The position numbers and the translations under genes were made by a program. This document shows, in pieces, positions 8,340 to 14,906 of a DNA stretch of 37,456 nucleotides. Each line of letters opens with the position of its first letter. The first letter of the stretch is position 1. The DNA is from an uncultured Erysipelotrichaceae bacterium (GTDB lineage Bacteria; Bacillota_I; Bacilli_A; Erysipelotrichales; Erysipelotrichaceae). Location of the stretch: positions 1 to 37,456 of the forward strand of contig CALFEZ010000308.1 in assembly GCA_937957895.1 (NCBI GenBank), written 5' to 3'. The notes under the pieces were generated by a model. That model saw only the letters and a list, made by a program, of their open reading frames with translations, had not been told where the DNA came from and ran no database searches.

Positions 8340-8366
8340 AATAAAAAAGCCACCACTCAGGTGACT
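8340..8366 (-). terminator. terminator-like hairpin between rpmH and rnpA
   Basis: On the minus strand AGTCACC, loop TGAGT, GGTGGCT forms a 7-bp stem with one G-T pair, followed by TTTTTTATTT. It sits directly behind rpmH and ends two bases before the rnpA start codon. It may act as an attenuator that lowers rnpA relative to rpmH. Confidence 0.7.
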
Positions 8367-8368
8367 AA

Positions 8369-8503
8369 TCAAGCCGACAAAACCTCTCTGCCTTTAGCAC
8401 GACGTCTGGCCAAGATCCTACGGCCACCCACTGTCTTCATACGGGCTCTGAAGCCGTGTGTTTTTTGGTGTTTTCTTTTGCTTGGTTGATAGGTTCTTTT
8501 CAC
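8369..8503 (-). CDS. rpmH: 50S ribosomal protein L34
   Basis: The 44-codon gene encodes (M)KRTYQPSKRKHQKTHG followed by FRARMKTVGGRKILARRR and AKGREVLSA, which is L34 almost to consensus. L34 is a small, highly basic protein of the large subunit. Translation begins at GTG (8503 to 8501). A GAAGGTGA element lies about eight bases upstream and no closer ATG exists. Its promoter faces away from the origin, and it heads the rpmH-rnpA-yidC-khpB unit. Confidence 0.96.
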   Translation of the reverse strand: MKRTYQPSKRKHQKTHGFRARMKTVGGRRILARRRAKGREVLSA

Positions 8504-8545
8504 GTAAGTTCACCTTCACTTTCTCATAGAACAATTTGCTTTACT

Positions 8546-8574
8546 ATCATACATAAATTAGCTTTATGTGTCAA
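8546..8574 (-). promoter_or_regulatory. strong promoter of the rpmH operon
   Basis: On the minus strand a perfect TTGACA (8574 to 8569) is followed after exactly 17 bases by TATGAT (8551 to 8546), preceded by TG. This is the best sigma-A type promoter on the left arm and lies 42 bases before the GTG start of rpmH. Confidence 0.8.
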
Positions 8575-8680
8575 CAAAATGGATGATTCCCTTCCCTTTG
8601 AAGCTTTTTTCGTGTATTCTTCAAAAATATGAGTTGTCCACATAAGAAGATTGTGGAAAACTTCCTTTTTATCCCAAAGT

Positions 8681-8722
8681 TTTCAACAATTTTATCCTAT
8701 GTTGTTTCAACAATCGTTGAAA
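8681..8722. repeat. origin repeat: direct TTTCAACAAT plus an inverted copy
   Basis: TTTCAACAAT occurs at 8681-8690 and 8705-8714. The second copy is also the left arm of an inverted repeat, TTTCAAC (8705-8711), AATC, GTTGAAA (8716-8722). It is not a DnaA box and lies between two DnaA-box groups. Confidence 0.6.
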
Positions 8723-8967
8723 AATGGGAAAACTCAACAAAACGCAAGTAAATACTGAGTTTTCATGTGTTTATAACTAATGTTTCGTCTTGCATTCATC
8801 CACAAACAAATAACAAAATCAACCTATAAGTTGTCCACAATGAAAATTTTTACTTTCTCCACAAAATTCATCTTGTTGATTATTGTGGAAAAGTGGCCAT
8901 TTCTTGTCTAAATAAAGGACATTCTTTATGCTTCGTTTGTGGATAACTCAAAACAAGGAAATATTGC

Positions 8968-8998
8968 TGTGGAAAATACAGTTGCTTTTATGTAAAAT
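8968..8998 (+). promoter_or_regulatory. dnaA: likely dnaA promoter overlapped by a DnaA box
   Basis: TAAAAT (8993-8998) is a fair -10. Seventeen bases upstream, TGGAAA lies in the -35 position inside the minus-strand DnaA box 8968-8976. This layout would let DnaA repress its own gene. The -35 is poor, so this is tentative. Confidence 0.4.
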
Positions 8999-9026
8999 GT
9001 ATACACAGCTTAAGGAGCAGTTTTTT

Positions 9027-10367
9027 ATGACCGTCGCAGAATTATATTTAGAAGACATTTGGAAAAAGACCAAACATCTTTTAGTCGATGAAGGGCATTT
9101 GGAAGATATAGTGATGAACACTTATTTCCAAGAGGCCAGTTTGAATGACATCCAAAACAAACATGCTGTTGTGACTGTCAGGACTCACTTGCAAAAAGTC
9201 ATCCTGATCCAGGAAATCGAAAAGATAAACACCATCCTGCAAAGGATTCTTGATCGTGAGATTTATTGTGATGTCATGCTGGAAGAAGAATACAAAAACA
9301 ATAACAAAACAAACCACACCCCAAAACAGCAAGTTGAAGATAATCTTCTTGAATCATATACATTTGATAACTTCATCGTGGGACCAAGCAACAAAGAAAG
9401 TCATTCAGCTGCGTTGGCTTGTGCATATAGCCCTGGAAAATTTTACAATCCTTTGTTTATTTATGGGAATTCAGGCTTGGGAAAAACTCACTTGTTGAAC
9501 GCAGTTGGTAATTACGTTAAGAAAAATAATCCAGCCAAATCTGTTTATTACACGTCTAGCTCTGATTTTGTTAGTTGTGTCGTACAAGCCATCAAAGACA
9601 ATACGATCGAAGAATTCAAACAAAATCTACAGAACATCGATGTGTTATTAATGGATGATGTTCAGTTTTTGGCAGGAAAAGAAAAATCACACGAAGTGTT
9701 TTTTCATGTTTTCAATGAACTTGTTAACAATCGAAAACAAATCGTCATCACTTCAGACCGCCATCCTACAGAGATCAAAGGTTTGGAAGACCGCTTGATC
9801 AGCAGGTTTTCTTCAGGTTTATCTGTTGGAGTCGATTCACCTGAGTTTGAGACATCTTTGGCAATCTTGAAACTCAAAATGGAGCATCACAGTCTTGACT
9901 CTTCGATGATCGATGATGATGTTTTGACTTATATCGCAACCAACTTCTCAAAAGATGTTCGAAAACTGGAAGGCGCTTTGAATCGAATCATATTTTATTC
10001 CATCAATTTTGGTGCTGACCGTCATATCGACTTTAAAATGGCTGTGGGCGCTTTCAAGACTCAACCTGTTGCCGGTGATAAAGAACTGTCTGTAAACAAA
10101 ATCAAAAGAATCGTCTCTGATTATTACGGCCTAACAAAACAACAACTTGTATCAAAATCAAGAACTAAAAACATCTCAAACGCAAGACATATCGCGATAT
10201 ATTTATGTAGAAAGCACTTGGATCTACCTTTTATCAAGATCGGTGAAGAGTTTGGTAAAAGAGATCACTCCACTATTATCAGTTCTTGTGAAAAGATAGA
10301 AAAACAACTTAAAACAGATACCTTCTTATCTGTTGCGATTGGTGAGATAGAGAAGCAATTATTGTGA
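9027..10367 (+). CDS. dnaA: chromosomal replication initiator DnaA
   Basis: DnaA-ATP binds origin boxes, opens the duplex and helps load the helicase. The product is 446 residues. Domain I is at about 1-80 and a linker of mostly polar residues follows. The AAA+ domain has Walker A GNSGLGKTH at about 147, Walker B VLLMDDVQF and the arginine-finger region DRLISRFSSG. Domain IV carries the box-recognition signature ARHIAIYLCRKHLDLPFIKIG followed by RDHSTI. I chose the ATG at 9027 because AAGGAG lies nine bases before it and the protein then starts MTVAELYLEDIW. A longer frame from 8928 would run through the DnaA boxes. It is the first gene of the rightward arm. Confidence 0.98.
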   Translation: MTVAELYLEDIWKKTKHLLVDEGHLEDIVMNTYFQEASLNDIQNKHAVVTVRTHLQKVILIQEIEKINTILQRILDREIYCDVMLEEEYKNNNKTNHTPKQQVEDNLLESYTFDNFIVGPSNKESHSAALACAYSPGKFYNPLFIYGNSGLGKTHLLNAVGNYVKKNNPAKSVYYTSSSDFVSCVVQAIKDNTIEEFKQNLQNIDVLLMDDVQFLAGKEKSHEVFFHVFNELVNNRKQIVITSDRHPTEIKGLEDRLISRFSSGLSVGVDSPEFETSLAILKLKMEHHSLDSSMIDDDVLTYIATNFSKDVRKLEGALNRIIFYSINFGADRHIDFKMAVGAFKTQPVAGDKELSVNKIKRIVSDYYGLTKQQLVSKSRTKNISNARHIAIYLCRKHLDLPFIKIGEEFGKRDHSTIISSCEKIEKQLKTDTFLSVAIGEIEKQLL

Positions 10368-10508
10368 TTATCAACAAATTTATCCACTTTTATTTAACAT
10401 AAAAAAGTGGTAAAATAATATAGTAAATATAGGGTTTTTGGAAGTTTTCCACATTCTCAACACCCTTAATAATAATTATCTTTATTTAAGATAAAAGGAG
10501 GAAAGTGT
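10368..10508. other. dnaA-dnaN intergenic origin segment with DnaA boxes
   Basis: This gap holds TTATCAACA (10368-10376) and TTATCCACT (10380-10388) in tandem, with starts 12 bases apart. A further TTTTCCACA is at 10445-10453. Between them lie an AT-rich stretch and a loose inverted repeat, CCACTTT (10384-10390) and AAAGTGG (10404-10410). Boxes on both sides of dnaA suggest a bipartite origin like that of Bacillus. Confidence 0.7.
10408..10416 (+). promoter_or_regulatory. dnaN: extended -10 promoter element for dnaN
   Basis: TGGTAAAAT is an extended -10 (TG-n-TAAAAT) about 93 bases before dnaN. The surrounding 12-mer AAGTGGTAAAAT recurs before serS. No clear -35 is seen, as is common with extended -10 promoters. 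Confidence 0.5.
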
Positions 10509-11630
10509 ATGGATTTCAAAATTTCAAAGAGGTACTTCAATAATGCTCTGACGACTGTGGCAAGAGCTATCTCAGCAAACTCACCACTTCCAGCATTGTC
10601 GGGTATCAAAATTGAAGTTTTTGATAACGAGATATTACTTACAGCAAGTGATTCTTTTATTTCGATCCAAAAAAGACTGACAAGCGATGACGAAGACTTC
10701 AATCTCGACATCAAAGAAAAAGGATCGATCGTGATCGAAGCGAAGTACATCTTGGAGATTGTCAGGAAAATCGATTCAGATGAGATCCATGTTGAGTTGT
10801 TGGATGGTTCGTTGACAAGAATCAGTGGCTACTATGCTGAATTCAACATCAACGGAACCAAAGCGATCGATTATCCAACCATAGATTTTTCAAAACCCGA
10901 TAAACAATTTACGATCGAAGCAGGCACGTTATTAAAAATCATCAATCAGACAGCCTTTGCTACAAGCGACAAAGAAACACGCCCTGTTTTAACGGGGGTC
11001 AATTTTAAAAAAGAAGGAAACACACTGGAATGTGTAGCAACAGACAGTTACCGTTTGGCAAGAAAAATCGTCAAACTCAACGAAAGTGGAAACTTCAATA
11101 TCACCATACCTTCAAAAGCTTTATCGGAGATTGCGAAATCGATCGAAAGAGAAAGTGATGTGGTTGTATGTGTTTCTGATAAAAAAGTGCAGTTCTGGAT
11201 AGATCATATCGTGATCCAATCCAGATTGATCGACGGTCTTTATCCAGAAACAAACCGACTCATTCCGACAGAATTCAATTACGAGTTATTAGTGGACGCA
11301 AGAGACATCTTGAATGCGATCGATAGAGCATCCTTCATCAAAAGTGAGGGGATCTCGATCATTCGTTTGTCAGCCTCTGAAAACGAGATAGTTGTTTCAA
11401 GCAGATCACAGGAAGTGGGTTATTCCAAAGAGAAATTGACGGCGATCCAATACAAAGGAGCTCCACTGGAAATTTCTTTTAGTGGAAGGTATGTGTTTGA
11501 TGCTATCAGAGCACTCACAGGACCAATCGTAAAGATTGAGTTTAGTGGAGATATGAAGCCTTTTGTGCTTCGCTCGACAGAGGATGATACGGTCTTACAG
11601 CTGGTGCTTCCGGTAAGAACTTATTCATAA
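10509..11630 (+). CDS. dnaN: DNA polymerase III beta subunit (sliding clamp)
   Basis: The clamp is a dimeric ring that tethers polymerase III and repair proteins to DNA. The 373-residue length is normal and covers three homologous domains of about 120 residues. Family landmarks include LPALSGIKIEV, the segment TRPVLTGVNF, ATDSYRLARK, and the C-terminal LQLVLPVRTYS, whose LPVR end forms part of the peptide-binding pocket. AAAGGAGG lies before the ATG. The gene follows dnaA across an origin segment and precedes rlbA and recF, the conserved order. Confidence 0.98.
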   Translation: MDFKISKRYFNNALTTVARAISANSPLPALSGIKIEVFDNEILLTASDSFISIQKRLTSDDEDFNLDIKEKGSIVIEAKYILEIVRKIDSDEIHVELLDGSLTRISGYYAEFNINGTKAIDYPTIDFSKPDKQFTIEAGTLLKIINQTAFATSDKETRPVLTGVNFKKEGNTLECVATDSYRLARKIVKLNESGNFNITIPSKALSEIAKSIERESDVVVCVSDKKVQFWIDHIVIQSRLIDGLYPETNRLIPTEFNYELLVDARDILNAIDRASFIKSEGISIIRLSASENEIVVSSRSQEVGYSKEKLTAIQYKGAPLEISFSGRYVFDAIRALTGPIVKIEFSGDMKPFVLRSTEDDTVLQLVLPVRTYS

Positions 11631-11635
11631 GCTAC

Positions 11636-11656
11636 TAAGCCCTAAGGGGCTTATTT
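11636..11656 (+). terminator. hairpin after dnaN, weak terminator or processing site
   Basis: TAAGCCC, loop TAAG, GGGCTTA gives a 7-bp stem (11636-11653) followed only by TTT. The poor T run suggests partial read-through into rlbA-recF-gyrB. Confidence 0.5.
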
Positions 11657-11681
11657 AGTGAGTTAGCATGGAGAGGATCAT

Positions 11682-11891
11682 ATGGTGAAAATCAAGGGAG
11701 ACTTTATCACTCTAGGACAATTATTGAAAAAAGAAGGGTTTATTGACTCTGGAAGTGATGCAAAATGGTTCTTGGGCGAAAACAAAATCATGGTCAACGA
11801 TACAAGTGAGGAACGACGAGGAAGAAAACTTTATGTTGGTGATGTCATCACCATCAACAAAAAGAAAATCGTTTTAGAAAATGAGAATTGA
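11682..11891 (+). CDS. rlbA: S4 domain protein RlbA (YaaA)
   Basis: The 69-residue protein is a single S4-type RNA-binding fold, as in the YaaA family found between dnaN and recF in Bacillota. It has ITLGQLLKKEGFIDSGSDAKWFL and a basic RRGRKLYVGD turn. A role with the large ribosomal subunit has been proposed for the family; nothing here tests it. The start follows GAGAGG. The last 11 bases overlap recF, which suggests translational coupling. Confidence 0.9.
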   Translation: MVKIKGDFITLGQLLKKEGFIDSGSDAKWFLGENKIMVNDTSEERRGRKLYVGDVITINKKKIVLENEN

Positions 11892-12981
11892 TTCATTAAA
11901 ACTGATCGACTTTCGAAATTTTTCGAGAGTGGATGTAGGCTTTCACGAGCATACAACGGTCTTTGTCGGAAATAACGGAGAAGGCAAAACCAATTTGCTT
12001 GAAAGTGTATATTTTCTTACGACTGGACGTTCATTTCGGGTCAAGGATGAACAACGAATGATCAGAACAGGAAAAAATATGTCTAAAATCGTAGGAGTGT
12101 TTGAAGATGATAAAATCAAACATACGGTAACAGCTGTTCTTCACCCACAAGGAAAAACCATCTTGTTTAACAAAACACCGGTATTATCGATAAAAAACCA
12201 TATCGGGAAAATACACACAGTGCTTTTTTCTCCGATGGACATGGATTTTTTTGATACATCTCCCAAAAACAGACGCCGTTTTTTGGACATTGAGGGATCG
12301 AAGTGTACTCAACCTCTTGTTGAGGCATTGTTTAATTACAATCGCCTTCTAAAGGAAAGAAACACATACTTAAAACACAACAACCCAGAAGAAGAGTATA
12401 TCGTATCACTTGATCACCAACTTACGACCGCTCAGATAGAGATCATACGATTCAGGGAAGAGTTCATCGAGTTCTTGAATCAACAACTAACAGATATTTA
12501 CCAGAAACTATCTTCAGAAGAAGCTAACATCGACGTAAAATACGAAACAGTGTATGATTTAGAAGAAACAGACAGAGAAAAACACATCATGAGTGTAATA
12601 CAACAATCAAGAAAGAAAGATCTGTTGTATAGATTGTCTCATGTTGGTGTTCACAGAGATGATATGATCGTTCAGTTTGATGGTCGTAACGTTGAAGAAT
12701 ATGCTTCGCAAGGGCAAAAAAGATTGCTTATCATCTCGATAAAACTAGCGTTGGTCAAGTATATCCAAAAAACCAAGAACATCTCTCCCATACTTTTATT
12801 GGATGATGTGTTCTCTGAAATCGATCAACAAAGAAGGGAAACCTTTCTGCGTTGCATGCCAAAAGACATCCAAACGATCGTTACCACAACTGATTTAAGT
12901 GACATCCAAACGATCGATCGAAACCACATGATGATCTACCAAGTGGATCAAAACAGTGTTATAAAGGGGTTTAGCGAATGA
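11881..12981 (+). CDS. recF: recombination mediator RecF
   Basis: RecF is an SMC-like ATPase that, with RecO and RecR, helps load RecA at gaps. RecR is encoded further along this window. The 366-residue protein has Walker A GNNGEGKTN at residues 30-38, the ABC-type signature YASQGQKRLLIISIKL, and Walker B ILLLDDVFSEID. The start overlaps rlbA by 11 bases and the end overlaps gyrB by four (ATGA), so the three genes are one translationally coupled unit. Confidence 0.97.
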   Translation: MRIDSLKLIDFRNFSRVDVGFHEHTTVFVGNNGEGKTNLLESVYFLTTGRSFRVKDEQRMIRTGKNMSKIVGVFEDDKIKHTVTAVLHPQGKTILFNKTPVLSIKNHIGKIHTVLFSPMDMDFFDTSPKNRRRFLDIEGSKCTQPLVEALFNYNRLLKERNTYLKHNNPEEEYIVSLDHQLTTAQIEIIRFREEFIEFLNQQLTDIYQKLSSEEANIDVKYETVYDLEETDREKHIMSVIQQSRKKDLLYRLSHVGVHRDDMIVQFDGRNVEEYASQGQKRLLIISIKLALVKYIQKTKNISPILLLDDVFSEIDQQRRETFLRCMPKDIQTIVTTTDLSDIQTIDRNHMMIYQVDQNSVIKGFSE

Positions 12982-14894
12982 CACAAAACAAACATACATA
13001 CACATCGAGCGATATCCAAGTGTTGGAAGGTTTAGAAGCCGTAAGAAAAAGACCAGGAATGTACATTGGATCTACATCCGAACGAGGCTTGCATCATTTG
13101 GTGTGGGAAATCGTAGACAATGCAATCGATGAAGCATTGGCGGGATATGCTGATAATATCACAATCATGATCGACCCAGAAAACGTCGTTTCCGTAGAAG
13201 ACAACGGACGTGTGATACCGATCGGAATCCATGAGAAAACAGGTGTTTCAACAATTGAAACGATTTTTACTATCCTGCATGCTGGCGGTAAATTTGGTTC
13301 AGGTGCTTATAAAGTGTCCGGAGGTCTTCATGGTGTCGGTGCTTCGGTCGTCAACGCATTGTCTGAATTTTTGGAAGTTTTTGTGTATTTCGAAGGGAAA
13401 ACGTATTATCAACGATTCGAAAACGGAGGCAAAGCCATCAATGGTGTCACCGTGATCGGCGAAACAGAGAAAACAGGCAGTAAAGTGGTGTTTAAGGCAG
13501 ATCCAATCATATTTACTGAATCCACTGTATATAATCATGAACTAATCCGTGATCGACTAAGACAAATTGCTTTTTTAAACAAGGGAATAAGCATCGTTTT
13601 TGAGGACTTGAGAGAACATGCTCCCAAAAAACGCATTTCATACCGTTATGACGGAGGTATCAAGGAGTATGTTGATTTTATCAACAAAAACAAAAATCCG
13701 ATCCATCCTGATGTGATCTATGTTGAAGGAGAAGAAGATGGAATACTTGTTGAAGTTGCCATGCAATACAACGATGGATTTATCATGAACCTGTATTCAT
13801 TTTGCAACAACATCAACACACATGAAGGTGGTACCCACGAAGAGGGGTTCAGATCCTCTTTGACCAGGATCATCAATAACTACGCCAAAGAGGCAGGAAT
13901 GTTAAAAAAAGATGATGAGAGTCTGATTGGAGATGATGTCAGAGAGGGATTGACGGCAATCGTATCTGTCAAACATCCAGATCCTCAATACGAAGGCCAA
14001 ACTAAGACCAAACTCGGGAATGCCGAAGTCAGAAGAGTTGTATCAAGTGTCTTTGCAGAACAGTTGGAGAGGTTTTTACTAGAAAACCCATCCCAGGCAA
14101 AAACGATCATAGAGAAATCCATCATTGCTTCAAAAGCAAGAATGGCAGCCAAAAAGGCGAGAGAACTTACACGAAGAAAAAGTGCTCTGGAAATATCTGC
14201 TCTTCCAGGTAAGTTGGCGGACTGCTCTTCCACAGATGCAGCAGCTACTGAAATCTTTCTGGTGGAGGGTGATTCCGCCGGGGGATCGGCAAAACTAGGT
14301 CGAAATCGCGAATTTCAGGCAATATTGCCTCTCCGTGGTAAAGTAATCAACGTTGAGAAAGCCAGAGTACATAAAATATTCGACAACAACGAGATCCGAT
14401 CGATGATCACGGCTTTTGGTTGTGGGATAGGTGAGGATTTTGATCTTGAGAAACTAAGATATCATAAGATCGTCATCATGACTGATGCCGATGTTGATGG
14501 ATCGCACATAAGAACGTTGTTATTGACTTTCTTTTATCGGTTTTTAAAGCCTCTGATCGAAGGCGGTTTCGTGTATATTGCACAACCTCCGCTTTACAAG
14601 ATATCCAAACAGAATGTGATTCGATATGCATATACAGAAGCAGATGCTGACCGAATCAAAAATGAGTTAGGAGATAAAATCAATATCCAACGATACAAAG
14701 GTCTTGGTGAGATGAACCCTGACCAATTGTGGGAGACGACCATGGATCCTGAAACCAGAACATTGATTCAAGTGGATATCGACAATGCATTGGAAGCAGA
14801 TCAGGTGTTTGAGATGTTGATGGGCGATGACGTTGAACCAAGACGTGAGTTTATTGTAGATAATGCCCGATTTGTGAAAAACCTGGACATCTAG
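12978..14894 (+). CDS. gyrB: DNA gyrase subunit B
   Basis: GyrB supplies ATP-driven strand passage for negative supercoiling. The 638-residue length is typical. The GHKL ATPase shows EIVDNAIDEALAG and SGGLHGVGASVVNALS. The Toprim domain has FLVEGDSAGGSAK and MTDADVDGSHIRTLL. Two positions are odd. The nucleotide-binding motif usually reading DNGRGIP is DNGRVIP with Val79, codon GTG at 13212. The residue matching E. coli Arg136 is Phe138 (FVYFEGK). Both lie in or near the aminocoumarin site. TopoIV ParE is the alternative, but the place after recF and before gyrA favours GyrB. Confidence 0.96.
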   Translation: MTQNKHTYTSSDIQVLEGLEAVRKRPGMYIGSTSERGLHHLVWEIVDNAIDEALAGYADNITIMIDPENVVSVEDNGRVIPIGIHEKTGVSTIETIFTILHAGGKFGSGAYKVSGGLHGVGASVVNALSEFLEVFVYFEGKTYYQRFENGGKAINGVTVIGETEKTGSKVVFKADPIIFTESTVYNHELIRDRLRQIAFLNKGISIVFEDLREHAPKKRISYRYDGGIKEYVDFINKNKNPIHPDVIYVEGEEDGILVEVAMQYNDGFIMNLYSFCNNINTHEGGTHEEGFRSSLTRIINNYAKEAGMLKKDDESLIGDDVREGLTAIVSVKHPDPQYEGQTKTKLGNAEVRRVVSSVFAEQLERFLLENPSQAKTIIEKSIIASKARMAAKKARELTRRKSALEISALPGKLADCSSTDAAATEIFLVEGDSAGGSAKLGRNREFQAILPLRGKVINVEKARVHKIFDNNEIRSMITAFGCGIGEDFDLEKLRYHKIVIMTDADVDGSHIRTLLLTFFYRFLKPLIEGGFVYIAQPPLYKISKQNVIRYAYTEADADRIKNELGDKINIQRYKGLGEMNPDQLWETTMDPETRTLIQVDIDNALEADQVFEMLMGDDVEPRREFIVDNARFVKNLDI

Positions 14895-14906
14895 AAAGGA
14901 GTAGTT

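Larger units (their letters stand above)
8504..9026. other. replication origin oriC, upstream part, with DnaA boxes
   Basis: This 523-base gap between the divergent rpmH and dnaA genes has no gene. It is AT-rich and full of DnaA-box-like 9-mers. Plus strand: TTGTCCACA at 8634 and 8831, TCATCCACA at 8796, TTCTCCACA at 8855. Minus strand: TTTTCCACA at 8652-8660, 8884-8892 and 8968-8976, and the perfect TTATCCACA at 8938-8946. Genes on both sides point away, as expected for bidirectional replication. It also holds the rpmH and dnaA promoters and a TTTCAACAAT repeat. Confidence 0.9.

Noticed and set aside
8928..9026. Longer reading frame extending dnaA upstream by 33 codons
   Set aside because: It runs through DnaA boxes and the promoter, and AAGGAG sits before the ATG at 9027, which gives the standard DnaA start.
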